From: Sphingosinicella microcystinivorans
Lineage (GTDB): Bacteria > Pseudomonadota > Alphaproteobacteria > Sphingomonadales > Sphingomonadaceae
Reading direction: 5' to 3'
Length of the DNA stretch: 64,000 bases
Assembly (NCBI RefSeq): GCF_027941835.1
Contig: NZ_CP116005.1
Span: 2,991,501-3,055,500, forward strand
Shown: piece after piece, positions 39,213 to 49,288 of the stretch
How the letters are laid out: every line of letters starts with the position of its first letter
Position numbering within the stretch: the first letter of the stretch is position 1
Position numbers and translations under genes: made by a program
Notes under the pieces: generated by a model
What the model saw: the letters and a program-made list of their open reading frames with translations, nothing else
What the model was told of the DNA's origin: nothing
The model's database searches: none

Positions 39213-40661
39213 TCAGTGCTTTATCATGACATGCCGCGTCGCGAGATAGTGTTCGAGGCTGTAGACGGAAAGGTCGGAGCCGTAGCCCGAGGCCTTGACG
39301 CCGCCGTGCGGCATTTCCGTGGCGTTCACCGAGTGCGTGTTGATCCACGTGACGCCGTATTGCAGGCGCGCGGCGAACGCGGCGGCCTTGCCGACGTCGC
39401 GCGTCCACACCGACGAGGCGAGGCCGTATTCGCTGTCGTTCGCCCAGTCGAGCGCCTGGGCGTCCTCGTCGAAGCGCGTGACCGAGACAACGGGGCCGAA
39501 CACTTCCTTCTGGACGATCTCGTCGCTGTTCCGCGCGCCCGCGATCAGCGTCGGCTCGTAGAAGAAGCCGGGGCCGTCCGGTGCTTTGCCGCCGGTGACG
39601 ACCTCCGCGTCCGTATCGGCGGCGGCGCGGGCGACGAAGCCGTCCACGCGGTCGCGCTGGCGGGCCGTGATGAGCGGGCCGAGCGCGGTGCCGGGCGCGG
39701 CGGGATCGCCCATCGGGATCGCCTCGACGGCGCCTTGAAGCGCGGCGACCAGCCGGTCGTAGACGTCGGCGTGGGCATAGACGCGGCAGGCCGCGGTGCA
39801 GTCCTGCCCGGCATTGTAGTAGCCGCCCTCGGCGATCGCCTCGACGGCGGCGGCGATGTCGGCGTCCGCCAGCACGATGACCGGGGCCTTGCCGCCAAGC
39901 TCGAAATGTGTGCGCTTGATGGTGGGGGCGACCGCTTCCATGATCTTGCGCCCCGTCGCCACGTCGCCGGTCAGCGACACCATGCGCACGCGCGGATGCG
40001 CGACGAGACGCGCGCCGACGTTCGGCCCGTTGCCGGTGACGACGTTGACGACGCCCGCAGGCAGGAACTCGGCGCACACCTCGGCCAGCCGCAGCGCGGT
40101 GAGCGGCGTGTGCTCGGAAGGCTTCAGGACCACCGTGTTGCCCGCGGCGATGGCGGGCGCGATCTTCCACGACGCCATCATCAGCGGGTAGTTCCACGGC
40201 GCGATGCCGACGACGACGCCGATCGGATCGCGCCGGATCATCGAGGTGTAGCCCGCGCCGCGGTACTCGCCCGCCGCCTGCCCCGGGATCGTGCGCGCAG
40301 CGCCCGCGTAGAAGCGGAACACGTCGATGGTGTTGCCCACGTCCACGCTGCGCGCCGTGCCGAGCGGCTTGCCGCAGTTGTGCATCTCGATCCCGGCGAA
40401 TTCGTCCGCCAGCGTCTCGATACGGTCGGCGATGCGGAGCATCCGGAGCGAGCGCTCTTTCGGCGACATTGCCGACCAGACCGCAAAACCACGCTCGGCG
40501 GCGGCGATTGCGGCGTCTACCTGCGCACGGGTGGCGGAGGCGAGCGTCGCGATGGTCTCGCCGGTCGCCGGGTTGAACACGGGTTCCGGCGCGTCCTCGC
40601 CGCGGATCGCGTTTCCGTCGATGAACTGGCCAGTGTGGTCGGTCCCAGAGCGGTCGGTCAT
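39213..40661 (-). CDS. Aldehyde dehydrogenase, gamma-(glutamyl)aminobutyraldehyde type
   Basis: A 482-residue dehydrogenase resembling PatD/PuuC. Motifs include [46 protein letters not shown] and [12 protein letters not shown] (catalytic Cys). In the glutamylated pathway it would oxidise gamma-glutamyl-gamma-aminobutyraldehyde to gamma-glutamyl-GABA; the PatD-like sequence also fits free 4-aminobutyraldehyde. It is the first gene of the operon, and an ATCG-N7-CGAT dyad lies 90 bases upstream. Confidence 0.9.
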   Translation of the reverse strand: MTDRSGTDHTGQFIDGNAIRGEDAPEPVFNPATGETIATLASATRAQVDAAIAAAERGFAVWSAMSPKERSLRMLRIADRIETLADEFAGIEMHNCGKPLGTARSVDVGNTIDVFRFYAGAARTIPGQAAGEYRGAGYTSMIRRDPIGVVVGIAPWNYPLMMASWKIAPAIAAGNTVVLKPSEHTPLTALRLAEVCAEFLPAGVVNVVTGNGPNVGARLVAHPRVRMVSLTGDVATGRKIMEAVAPTIKRTHFELGGKAPVIVLADADIAAAVEAIAEGGYYNAGQDCTAACRVYAHADVYDRLVAALQGAVEAIPMGDPAAPGTALGPLITARQRDRVDGFVARAAADTDAEVVTGGKAPDGPGFFYEPTLIAGARNSDEIVQKEVFGPVVSVTRFDEDAQALDWANDSEYGLASSVWTRDVGKAAAFAARLQYGVTWINTHSVNATEMPHGGVKASGYGSDLSVYSLEHYLATRHVMIKH

Positions 40662-40750
40662 GGTCTTTTCGGATTCCCATGTTGGAAGAATGGGCGCGAG
40701 GATAGGGACGCGGCTTCGGCATCGGAAATACGAAATGGGGAGCGAGAGCT

Positions 40751-40765
40751 ATCGCTTTTGCCGAT
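40751..40765. promoter_or_regulatory. LysR-type box upstream of the aldehyde dehydrogenase operon
   Basis: ATCGCTTTTGCCGAT has the form ATCG-N7-CGAT with T-N11-A. The extended sequence TATCG-N6-CCGATGGGT is shared with 50719-50733 and nearly with 45647-45661. Confidence 0.65.
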
Positions 40766-40835
40766 GGGTGCGACGTGTTGCGCATCCGGCTGAGATGAAC
40801 TATATTCAGACTTAATTTAGTCCGATAAGGTGTCT

Positions 40836-41111
40836 ATGAAGTATTCCGCGCAAGTCAAACCCATCAGTTTCCTGAAAGCGAAGGCAGCGGAGGTTCTGCT
40901 CGATCTCGCCGAACGCCGCGAGCCGATGGTCATCACGCAGAACGGGGAAGCGAAGGCGGTTCTACAGGATATCGCCTCCTATGAGCAGACGCAGGACACG
41001 CTCGCACTTCTGAAGCTGCTTACGCTCGGCAATCGGGATATCGAGGCCGGACGCACCCGGCCGGTACGGGCGGTGATTGCGCGGCTGAAGGCGAAAGCTT
41101 CCCGCGACTGA
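40836..41111 (+). CDS. Phd/YefM-type antitoxin
   Basis: A 91-residue antitoxin with the usual N-terminal DNA-binding fold (QVKPISFLKAKAAEVLLDLA, then EPMVITQNGEAKAVLQDIA). The C-terminal half is helical and would bind the toxin. AAGG lies five bases before the ATG at 40836. Its AT-rich leader has a GACT-N6-AGTC dyad (40809-40822) that could be the autoregulatory operator. It overlaps the toxin start by one base. Confidence 0.9.
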   Translation: MKYSAQVKPISFLKAKAAEVLLDLAERREPMVITQNGEAKAVLQDIASYEQTQDTLALLKLLTLGNRDIEAGRTRPVRAVIARLKAKASRD

Positions 41112-41446
41112 TGTCGGCGCCCAAATACGATGTTGCGCTGACAGAAGGCGCCGAAGCGGACCTCGAGGCACTTTACGACTACATGGCGGAGAATCGTTCG
41201 CCGGAGCAGGCCGATGCGCTGCTTGATGATATTCTCGCCGCGGTCGAATCGCTGGAGGCGTGGCCTGAACGCGGCGCGTTGCCGAAAGAACTCGATGCGC
41301 TGGGCATCCGCGAGTTCCGGCAGATTCTGGTTTCGCCGTATCGGTTGATCTATCACACGATCGGAACGACGGTCTTTGTTTCCGTGATCGCGGACGGACG
41401 GCGCGACATGCAGGCATTGCTGGAACAGCGCCTGCTCGGGCGGTGA
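41111..41446 (+). CDS. ParE/RelE-family toxin
   Basis: A 111-residue toxin with a ParE-like fold: DVALTEGAEADLEALYDYMA at the start, AVESLEAWPERGALPKEL in the middle and REFRQILVSPYRLIYHTI...VSVIADGRRDMQALL at the end. This matches ParE toxins (gyrase poisons) better than RelE ribonucleases, but the target is not proven. It is coupled to the antitoxin at 40836. The pair sits in the gap between two putrescine operons. Confidence 0.9.
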   Translation: MSAPKYDVALTEGAEADLEALYDYMAENRSPEQADALLDDILAAVESLEAWPERGALPKELDALGIREFRQILVSPYRLIYHTIGTTVFVSVIADGRRDMQALLEQRLLGR

Positions 41447-41456
41447 GTTGACGGCG

Positions 41457-42581
<1,125 letters not shown>

Positions 42582-42585
42582 GAGA

Positions 42586-43434
42586 TCAGTGGCCTTGCGG
42601 GGTTCCGCCCATGCGGCTTTGCACCTTCAGGGCTATGGTCGTGAGGATGACGGTGATGAGGATCAGCAGCGCCGAGGCCGCGTTCACCTCCGGCGTCACC
42701 GAGAAGCGGACCATCGAATAGACCTTCACCGGGAAGGTGATGGTGTTGGGGCCGCTGGTGAAGAAGGTGATGACGAAATCGTCGAGGCTGAGCGTGAAGG
42801 CGAGGAGGGCGCCCGCGATGAGGCCGGGCTTCATGTGCGGCAGCAGCACGTCGCGGAACGCCTGCCACTCGCTGGCGCCGAGGTCCTTGGCGGCTTCTTC
42901 TTCCTCGCGGTTGAAGCTGGTGAGGCGCGAGCGCACCACCATCGTCACGAACGGGAAGCAGAAGGTGATGTGCGCGATGATGATCGCGCCGAGGCTGAAC
43001 GGCCACGGCAGGTCGGTCGGGAAGCCGATCTTCGCGAAGAACACCAGCATGGCGACGCCCATGCAGATTTCCGGCACCACGATGGGCAGCGCCATCGCGC
43101 CCTCGGTCGCGGTCTTGCCGGGGAAACGGAAGCGCCAGAGCATGACGGCGGCGAGCGCGCCGATGACGACGCTGACGATCGTGCTGATGAAGGCGATGGT
43201 GAGCGAGTTGCCCATCGCGATCATCAGCGAGTCGTTGTCGAGCGCCTTCTCGTAATATTTGAGCGTGAAGCCGCGCCAGACGATGTTGCGGCGGCTGTCG
43301 TTGAAGCTGAACGCGATGAGCGTGATGAGCGGCGCGTAGAGGAAGAACAGCACGAGGCCGACCCACGCGCGCATCCACAGGCGCTTCGTGTATTCGAGCG
43401 GGGCGAGCGGGATGCGACTTTTGAAGAAGCTCAT
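42586..43434 (-). CDS. potI: Putrescine ABC transporter permease PotI
   Basis: A 282-residue inner-membrane permease with six predicted helices and the EAA loop (EEEEAAKDLGASEWQAFRDV LLPHMKPG in two parts). LYAPLITLIAFSFNDSR at the N-terminus is typical of PotI/PotC. The ATG at 43434 overlaps the potH stop by four bases; upstream residues in the same frame are antisense-like and excluded. Confidence 0.93.
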   Translation of the reverse strand: MSFFKSRIPLAPLEYTKRLWMRAWVGLVLFFLYAPLITLIAFSFNDSRRNIVWRGFTLKYYEKALDNDSLMIAMGNSLTIAFISTIVSVVIGALAAVMLWRFRFPGKTATEGAMALPIVVPEICMGVAMLVFFAKIGFPTDLPWPFSLGAIIIAHITFCFPFVTMVVRSRLTSFNREEEEAAKDLGASEWQAFRDVLLPHMKPGLIAGALLAFTLSLDDFVITFFTSGPNTITFPVKVYSMVRFSVTPEVNAASALLILITVILTTIALKVQSRMGGTPQGH

Positions 43435-44333
43435 TGGCGGCGCTCCGCCTGCCGCGATTTCATGGCCTGGAAGGCGATGGCGATGAAGGTCGCGTACATG
43501 AGAAGGAACGAGAGCGCGGCGCCGAACGGCCAGTCGTTGGCGCGCTTGAACTGCCGCTCGATGACGTTGGCGATCATCTGGCTGTCGGTGCCGCCGAGCA
43601 GGTCGGGCGTGAGGTAGGCGCCGAGCGCGGGCACGAAGGTGATGATGATGCCGGAGATGATACCCGGCGCTGCGAGCGGCGCGACGATGCTGAGCAGCGT
43701 GCGGAGATGCCCGGCGCCGAGATCGAGGCTCGCCTCGATGAGTGATTTGTCGAGCCGGTCGAGCGCGGCGTAGAGCGGCAGCACCATGAACGGCAGGTGC
43801 ACGTAGACGAGGCCGAGCACGACCGCGAAGTTGTTGTAAAGGAGCGGCAGCGGCTCGAAGGTCCCGAGCGGCTGGAGACCGGCGAAGGTCATGAGGCCGC
43901 TCCACCTGTCCCACATCCAGCCGATGGTCTGGTTCGCGTAGCCTTCGGTGCGCAGCACCGCCATCAGCGCGTAGGTGCGGATGAGGAGGTTCGTCCAGAA
44001 CGGCAGCATGATCGCGAGCAGCAGCCACGGCCGCCATTTCGGCGTCGCGAAGACGATGGCGAGCGCGACCGGAAAGCCGACGACGAGGCAGATCGCCGTG
44101 GTGAGCGCGGCGACGCCGACCGACTTCACGAAGATGCCGAGATAGAGCGGCTCAAGCGCCCGCGCATAGTTCGCGAACGTGCCGCTGATGTCGATTTCGG
44201 TGAGGCCGACGTTGCGGCCGAAGCTGTAGAGCCAGACGAGGGCGAGGGGGACGATGAAGAACAGGACCAGCCAGAGGATGGGCGCGCCCGCGATTGCCGC
44301 GAACAGCGCCCGGTTCAGCTTCCAGTCCTGCAT
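43431..44333 (-). CDS. potH: Putrescine ABC transporter permease PotH
   Basis: A 300-residue permease with six helices. PILWLVLFFIVPLALVWLYS is the first, and the EAA-type loop (LIEASLDLGAGHLRTLLSIV) precedes the last two. LLIRTYALMAVLRTEGYAN and VPALGAYLTPDLLGG are PotH/PotB hallmarks. It overlaps potI by four bases and follows potF by 30 bases. Confidence 0.93.
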   Translation of the reverse strand: MQDWKLNRALFAAIAGAPILWLVLFFIVPLALVWLYSFGRNVGLTEIDISGTFANYARALEPLYLGIFVKSVGVAALTTAICLVVGFPVALAIVFATPKWRPWLLLAIMLPFWTNLLIRTYALMAVLRTEGYANQTIGWMWDRWSGLMTFAGLQPLGTFEPLPLLYNNFAVVLGLVYVHLPFMVLPLYAALDRLDKSLIEASLDLGAGHLRTLLSIVAPLAAPGIISGIIITFVPALGAYLTPDLLGGTDSQMIANVIERQFKRANDWPFGAALSFLLMYATFIAIAFQAMKSRQAERRQ

Positions 44334-44363
44334 CTCGCGCGCCCCTCGCGTGCCTCTGGGCCG

Positions 44364-45473
44364 CTACGCCGCGCGGACGCGGGTGAAGGCTTCCTCGAAC
44401 ACCGGCTGCATCTTGCCGTCGTAGGCCGCGTACTCGCACTTGGCGAGTTCCTCGGCGGTCGGGAAGATCACCGTGTTGTCGCGGTAGTCCGCGGGCATCA
44501 GCGCCTTGGCCGCTTCGTTCGGCGTCGGGAACAGGATGTATTCGGCGATCTTCTTGCCGGCTTCCGCGTCGAGCAGGTAATTGATGAAGGCGTGCGCGTT
44601 CAGCGGGTGCGGCGCGCCCTTGGGGATCGCCAGCGTATCGGAGTTGAGCTGGCTGCCTTCCTTCGGCAGCACGAAGCCGATGTCGTCGTCCTCCGCCATG
44701 ATCTGCGCAATGTCGCCGTTGTATTCGAGCACGAGGTCGACCTCGCCCGAAAGCAGCAGGTCCTGGCCGTTGTCCTCGTGGAAGGCCTTGATGAAGGGCT
44801 TCTGCTTGATGAGCATCGCCTCGATCTGCTTCACGAGATCGGGCGTGATGCCGTTCACCGAATGGCCGAGATACTTGGCGCTGATGCGGAACATGTCGCC
44901 CGCTTCCGACAGTACCGAGATGCGGCCCTTGTACTTGTCCGAATCGAGCAGCCACTTCCAGCTGTCCGGCACGCCGTCCACCTTCGATTTGCGGTAGCCG
45001 ATGCCGAGCGTCAGCCACGTGTAGGGCATCGAGAACTTGCGGCCGGGATCGTAGGCGACGTCCTTGAACGCGTCGCCGACGTTGGCGAAGTTCGGGATCT
45101 TGGAATGGTCGAGCGGCTCCAGCATGTCCGCCTGCACCATGCGCTCGACGAAGTCGTTGGAGGGGACGATCACGTCGAAGCCGGGGTTACCCGCACGCAG
45201 CTTCGCGAACAGCTCGTCGTTGGTGGCGAAGAGGCTCATGTTGACTTCGATGCCCGACGCGTCCTTGAAATCGTCGAGCGTGGTTTCGCCGATGTAGGTG
45301 TCCCAGTTGTAGAAGTTGAGCTTGCCTTCCTCGCCGGTAGAGGCCTTGCCGGCTTCCTTCTTCTCGCACCCGGCGAGCGCGCCCGTGAAGGTGATGCCGA
45401 TGGCGGCGGCGCCCAATCCCTGAAGAAGCGAGCGTCGGCCGATGCGTTTGCGGATGCTGTCAAAGCTGTTCAT
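44364..45473 (-). CDS. potF: Putrescine-binding periplasmic protein, PotF type
   Basis: A 369-residue substrate-binding protein. The N-terminus has RRSLLQGLGAAAIGITFTGA and LAGC, so it looks like a lipoprotein with a twin-arginine-like start. The mature part has LNFYNWDTYIGETTLDDF, FDVIVPSNDFVERM, VDLVLEYNGDIAQIMAEDDD and the Pot-type closing region. It is the first gene of the transporter operon and is divergent from the LysR regulator. Confidence 0.93.
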   Translation of the reverse strand: MNSFDSIRKRIGRRSLLQGLGAAAIGITFTGALAGCEKKEAGKASTGEEGKLNFYNWDTYIGETTLDDFKDASGIEVNMSLFATNDELFAKLRAGNPGFDVIVPSNDFVERMVQADMLEPLDHSKIPNFANVGDAFKDVAYDPGRKFSMPYTWLTLGIGYRKSKVDGVPDSWKWLLDSDKYKGRISVLSEAGDMFRISAKYLGHSVNGITPDLVKQIEAMLIKQKPFIKAFHEDNGQDLLLSGEVDLVLEYNGDIAQIMAEDDDIGFVLPKEGSQLNSDTLAIPKGAPHPLNAHAFINYLLDAEAGKKIAEYILFPTPNEAAKALMPADYRDNTVIFPTAEELAKCEYAAYDGKMQPVFEEAFTRVRAA

Positions 45474-45646
45474 GGTCCCTGTCTCCCAATCGTCGCCCGC
45501 CAGCGATCATCCCCGGACTTCAACGCTCTGACGGCGCTCAGCGGATGCTAACGCAGCCGTGGATGGCCGCAAGCCCCTCAGTCTCCCGGGCGGTATCAAA
45601 TCGCGCTACCGCTGCACGCGCAAATCCATTATGCAATCCGTGAGGT

Positions 45647-45661
45647 ATCGAATAATCCGAT
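45647..45661. promoter_or_regulatory. LysR-type box over the regulator's own start
   Basis: ATCGAATAATCCGAT, form ATCG-N7-CGAT with T-N11-A, overlaps the ATG at 45660. It could serve both autoregulation and, from 174 bases upstream, the divergent potF promoter. Confidence 0.6.
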
Positions 45662-46565
45662 GGCTGAGATGAACATCACGTTCCGGCAAATCCGCTATTT
45701 CATTGCCGTGGCCGAGGCGCGCTCCGTCTCCGGCGGGTCGAGCGCGGTCGGCATCTCGCAGTCGGCGGTAACGGACGCGATCCGCACGCTGGAGGCGGAA
45801 ACGGGCGTGATGCTGTTCCACCGCCACGCCAAGGGCGTGACGCTGACGCGCGAGGGGCACCAGTTCCTGCGCCATGCCCGCTCGATCATCGACGCCATCG
45901 CCGACATGCAGGGCGGGGTGGGGCGCGAGCAGGACCTGACCGCCGGCAGCGTCCGCGTCGGCGTGACGCCGGTCGTCACCGGCTATTTCCTGTCGGATCT
46001 GCTCTCCCGTTTCAGGCGTATGTTTCCGCGCATCGAGGTGCAGCTCGTCGAGGAACGCCGCGACTACATTGAACACTTGATCATCAACGGCGAGCTCGAC
46101 CTCGCCGTGCTGATGGTGAGCAACCTCGAGGAGCGCAGCGCCATCGACCACGAGGTGCTGCTCCGCTCCGAATGCCGCGCGTGGGTGGCGCCCTCGCACC
46201 CGCTCTCCGACGTCGACGGCCTCAGCCTTTCCGACCTCGAGAACGAGCCGGTGATCGCGCTCTCGCTCGACGAGCTCGAAGGACTCATCGACGGCATCTG
46301 GTCCAAGTTCGACCACCCGCCGCGCGTCGCCTACCGCACCTCGTCGATGGAGGGGGTGCGCAGCCTCGTCGGCACCGGCGCGGGGATCACACTGCTCCCC
46401 GATCTCGTCTACCGGCCGTGGAGCCTCGAAGGCGACCGCATCATCGCCAAGCGCACGCGCGAAAGCCTGCCCACCGTAGACATCGGCATCGCGTGGCGGC
46501 GCCTCACCCGGCACAGCGAGGCGGCGACGCTGTTCATGGAGACGGTGCACGAGCACCGGCGGTAG
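45660..46565 (+). CDS. LysR-family regulator of the putrescine cluster
   Basis: A 301-residue LysR regulator. The N-terminal winged helix has FRQIRYFIAVAEARSV, SQSAVTDAIRTLEAETG and LFHRHAKGVTLTREG. The effector domain spans about 93-300 (SVRVGVTPVVTGYFLSDLL and GVRSLVGTGAGITLLPDLVY). It lies between the transporter operon (divergent) and the ligase operon (convergent, three bases from its end). Three dyads of T-N11-A form in the cluster are its likely operators. The effector is probably putrescine or a pathway intermediate (inference). Confidence 0.92.
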   Translation: MAEMNITFRQIRYFIAVAEARSVSGGSSAVGISQSAVTDAIRTLEAETGVMLFHRHAKGVTLTREGHQFLRHARSIIDAIADMQGGVGREQDLTAGSVRVGVTPVVTGYFLSDLLSRFRRMFPRIEVQLVEERRDYIEHLIINGELDLAVLMVSNLEERSAIDHEVLLRSECRAWVAPSHPLSDVDGLSLSDLENEPVIALSLDELEGLIDGIWSKFDHPPRVAYRTSSMEGVRSLVGTGAGITLLPDLVYRPWSLEGDRIIAKRTRESLPTVDIGIAWRRLTRHSEAATLFMETVHEHRR

Positions 46566-46567
46566 GT

Positions 46568-47959
46568 TCAGGCGTTCCGCAAGTACCAGTCGTAGTCGAG
46601 CTGCGTCACCTCGCCGTAGAAGCGGGCCATCTCGGTGCGCTTGACGATGGTGTAGTTCTTCACGAAGCGCGCGCCCAGATAGTCGTTCATCAGCGGCGAG
46701 GCTTCGAAGGCGTCGTTCGCGGCGAACCAGTTGTTGGGGAGCTTCACGCCCGCGCTCGCCTCGTCCTCGTAGCCGTTGCCGACGACGGCGGGGCCGGGGT
46801 CGATGCGGTTTGCGATGCCGTGGTGCATCGCGGCGAGCACGGCGGCGACAGCGAGGTAGGGGTTCGCGTCCGCGCCGCAGACGCGGTGCTCGACATGGCG
46901 CGAGGCCGGGGAGCCCGCCGGGATGCGCAAGGACACCGTGCGGTTGTTGACGCCCCATGTCGGCGCGACGGGCGCGTAGCTGTTCGCCTTGAAGCGGCGG
47001 TAGCTGTTCGCGTTGGGCGCGAAGATCGCCATCGATTCGCCGAGCGCGGCCTTCATGCCGCCGATGGCGTGGCGCAGCATCGGTGCGCCTTCGGGGTCTT
47101 CGCTGGCGAAGGCATTGTTGCCGCTTTCGTCCGCCATCGAGATATGGAGGTGCATACCGTTCCCGGCCTCGTGCACGAACGGCTTCGCCATGAAGGTGGC
47201 TTCGAGGCCGTGCTTCACGGCGACGCCCTTCACCAGCCGCTTGTACATGACGGCATCGTCGGCGGCGCGGAGCGCATCGGGCTTGTGGCGCAGCGTCAGC
47301 TCGAACTGGCCGGGGGCGTATTCCGAAATCGCCGATTCGAGAGGAACGCCTTGCGCATCGCACCCGGCATAAAGGTCGTCGAAGAACGGCTTGAAATCCT
47401 CGAGCTCGCGCAGGCCGTAGACCTGGTTGTCGCCGGAGCGGTGCGGCGTCAGCAGGCCCTTCGCGGGGGCAGGCTTGCCGCCGGAGAGATCGACGAGGAA
47501 GAATTCCAGCTCGACCGCCACAACGGGCGTCAGGCCGTCCGCCGCCAGCCGGTCGATGACGCCGCCGAGGACGTGGCGCGGATCGAGGTCGCTCGGCGTG
47601 CCGTCGAGCTCGTAGAAGCTGGTGAGGAACTGGCCGGCGTTCGGCCCGAGCCACGGCGCGCGGACGAGCGTGCCCGGCACCGGCTTCACATAGCGGTCGG
47701 CGTCGCCGTCCTCCCAGACGAGGCCGGTCTCCTCGGTGTCGCGCCCCGTGATGTCCACGACGACGACGGAGCCGGGCAGGAAGCGGCCGGATTCGTAGAC
47801 GGCGATCACCTCGTGGCGGCGCAGGCGCTTGCCGCGCGGCACGCCGCACATGTTGGTGAAGATGATGTCGACCGCGTCGATGTCGGGGTTGGCCGCGAAG
47901 AAGGCGTGGGCTTCCGAAACGTCGGCGATGCGGTTGGAGGCGTGGGGCGGCTTGGTCAT
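46568..47959 (-). CDS. Glutamine-synthetase-like gamma-glutamyl-amine ligase (second copy)
   Basis: A 463-residue glutamine synthetase-family enzyme. It has VDIIFTNMCGVPRGKRL in the N-terminal domain, AVELEFFLVD (metal Glu), NGMHLHISMAD, and the ATP-binding NSYRRFKANSYAP and NRTVSLRIPAGS regions. These match glutamate-putrescine ligase (PuuA) types more than GlnA. It is the last gene of the operon PuuA-PuuB-this gene. Two such ligases in one operon may differ in substrate (putrescine, cadaverine, spermidine or ethanolamine-like amines). The ATG at 47959 (MTKPPHASN) is used. Confidence 0.9.
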   Translation of the reverse strand: MTKPPHASNRIADVSEAHAFFAANPDIDAVDIIFTNMCGVPRGKRLRRHEVIAVYESGRFLPGSVVVVDITGRDTEETGLVWEDGDADRYVKPVPGTLVRAPWLGPNAGQFLTSFYELDGTPSDLDPRHVLGGVIDRLAADGLTPVVAVELEFFLVDLSGGKPAPAKGLLTPHRSGDNQVYGLRELEDFKPFFDDLYAGCDAQGVPLESAISEYAPGQFELTLRHKPDALRAADDAVMYKRLVKGVAVKHGLEATFMAKPFVHEAGNGMHLHISMADESGNNAFASEDPEGAPMLRHAIGGMKAALGESMAIFAPNANSYRRFKANSYAPVAPTWGVNNRTVSLRIPAGSPASRHVEHRVCGADANPYLAVAAVLAAMHHGIANRIDPGPAVVGNGYEDEASAGVKLPNNWFAANDAFEASPLMNDYLGARFVKNYTIVKRTEMARFYGEVTQLDYDWYLRNA

Positions 47960-48011
47960 GCGTTCATTCCATAAGGCGTGAAAGGCGTTCGCCCAAGACA
48001 TTGCCGGCGGA

Positions 48012-49286
48012 TCACAGGCGATCTCTCAGCGCGTACCAGAGCATCCCGGCGACATAGAGCGGGTGGCGGAGCAGGCGCCCGCCGGGGAAGGGCTTCACCG
48101 GAAGCGAGGCGAACAGGTCGAAGCGCTCCGCCGTGCCGCGCATCGCCTCGGTGATGAGTTCGCCCACGAGCGTCGAGAGCAGCACGCCGTGGCCCGAGTA
48201 GCCATGCGCGTAGAAGATATTGCCCTTGCGGCCGAAGTGCGGCAGCCGGTTCATGGTGACGCCGACGAGGCCGCCCCACGCATAGTCGATGTTGATGCCG
48301 GAAAGCTGCGGGAAAGCAGCCTCCATGTAAGGGCGCACGAACCCGGCGACGTCGCGCGGCGGGCGCGGCGTGTACTTCTCGCCGCCGCCGAAGATCAGGC
48401 GGTGGTCGGCGGAAAGGCGATAGTAGTTGAGGACGAAGCGGCTCTCGGAGACCGCCGCGCCGGACGGGATGAGCGCGCGGGCGCGGTCCTCGCCGAGCGG
48501 CGCCGTCGCGATGTTGTAGTTCGCGACCGGCATCGTGTAGCGGCCGAGATCGGCGTCGATCTCGGCCATGAAGGCGTCGCAGGCGAGCACGACGTAGCGT
48601 GCGGATACGCTGCCCTGCGCGGTGGTGACGCCGGGACGGTCGCCGCCCGCGATGCGGACCACGGGCAGATCTTCGTAGAGCCGGACACCCGCCGCGCGCG
48701 CCGCTTCGGCAAGGCCGAGCGCATAGTTGAGCGGATGCAGGTGGCCGCCCGCGGAGTCGTAGATGCCGCCGTGATAGCCCTTCGCCGAGACGATCCCGGC
48801 GGTCTCTTCCGGCAGCACGATCCGGGCTGCGTCATAGCCCATCACGTGGCCGAGGCATTCGAGCTCGCGCTTCATGGCGTCGAGGTCGGCGGGCTTGCAG
48901 GCGGCGGTGAAATGGCCGTGGCGGAGATCGCAGGCGATGCCGTGCCGCGCGATGCGGTCGTGGACGCGCGCCCGCGCCGTGTCGGCCACGCTGAACAGGC
49001 GCCGTGCCGTCTCCCGCCCGAAGCGCTGCACCAGATCGCCCGCCGACCAGCGCATACCGGGGATCATCTGGCCGCCGTTTCGCCCTGACGCGCCCCAGCC
49101 GATGCGGTGCGCCTCGACGAGCGCCACCGCATAGCCCGCCTCGGCCGCCGAGAGTGCCGCGGACAGGCCCGTATAGCCCCCGCCCACGACGCAGACATCG
49201 ACGGCGATGCTGCCTTCGAGCGGCGGCTGGGCCGGGAAGGGGTTTGCGGTCGCCGCGTAAAGGGACGGCGCGTGCGGCTCGGCCAA
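48012..49286 (-). CDS. puuB: Gamma-glutamylputrescine oxidoreductase, PuuB-like
   Basis: A 424-residue FAD-dependent oxidase (DAO fold) acting on gamma-glutamylputrescine. It has the dinucleotide motif VDVCVVGGGYTGLSAALSAA, RIGWGASGRNGGQMIPG, and the C-terminal GYSGHGVLLSTLVGELI. The start is TTG at 49286, with GAGG eight bases upstream; no ATG fits, and this start is three bases past the ligase stop at 49289. It lies between the two ligase genes. Confidence 0.9.
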   Translation of the reverse strand: MAEPHAPSLYAATANPFPAQPPLEGSIAVDVCVVGGGYTGLSAALSAAEAGYAVALVEAHRIGWGASGRNGGQMIPGMRWSAGDLVQRFGRETARRLFSVADTARARVHDRIARHGIACDLRHGHFTAACKPADLDAMKRELECLGHVMGYDAARIVLPEETAGIVSAKGYHGGIYDSAGGHLHPLNYALGLAEAARAAGVRLYEDLPVVRIAGGDRPGVTTAQGSVSARYVVLACDAFMAEIDADLGRYTMPVANYNIATAPLGEDRARALIPSGAAVSESRFVLNYYRLSADHRLIFGGGEKYTPRPPRDVAGFVRPYMEAAFPQLSGINIDYAWGGLVGVTMNRLPHFGRKGNIFYAHGYSGHGVLLSTLVGELITEAMRGTAERFDLFASLPVKPFPGGRLLRHPLYVAGMLWYALRDRL

Positions 49287-49288
49287 GA

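Noticed and set aside
39211-40785. An in-frame extension of puuD through the aldehyde dehydrogenase gene (a 771-codon frame)
   Set aside because: The upstream part is an out-of-frame reading of the aldehyde dehydrogenase. PuuD starts properly at 39210 with a family-like N-terminus.
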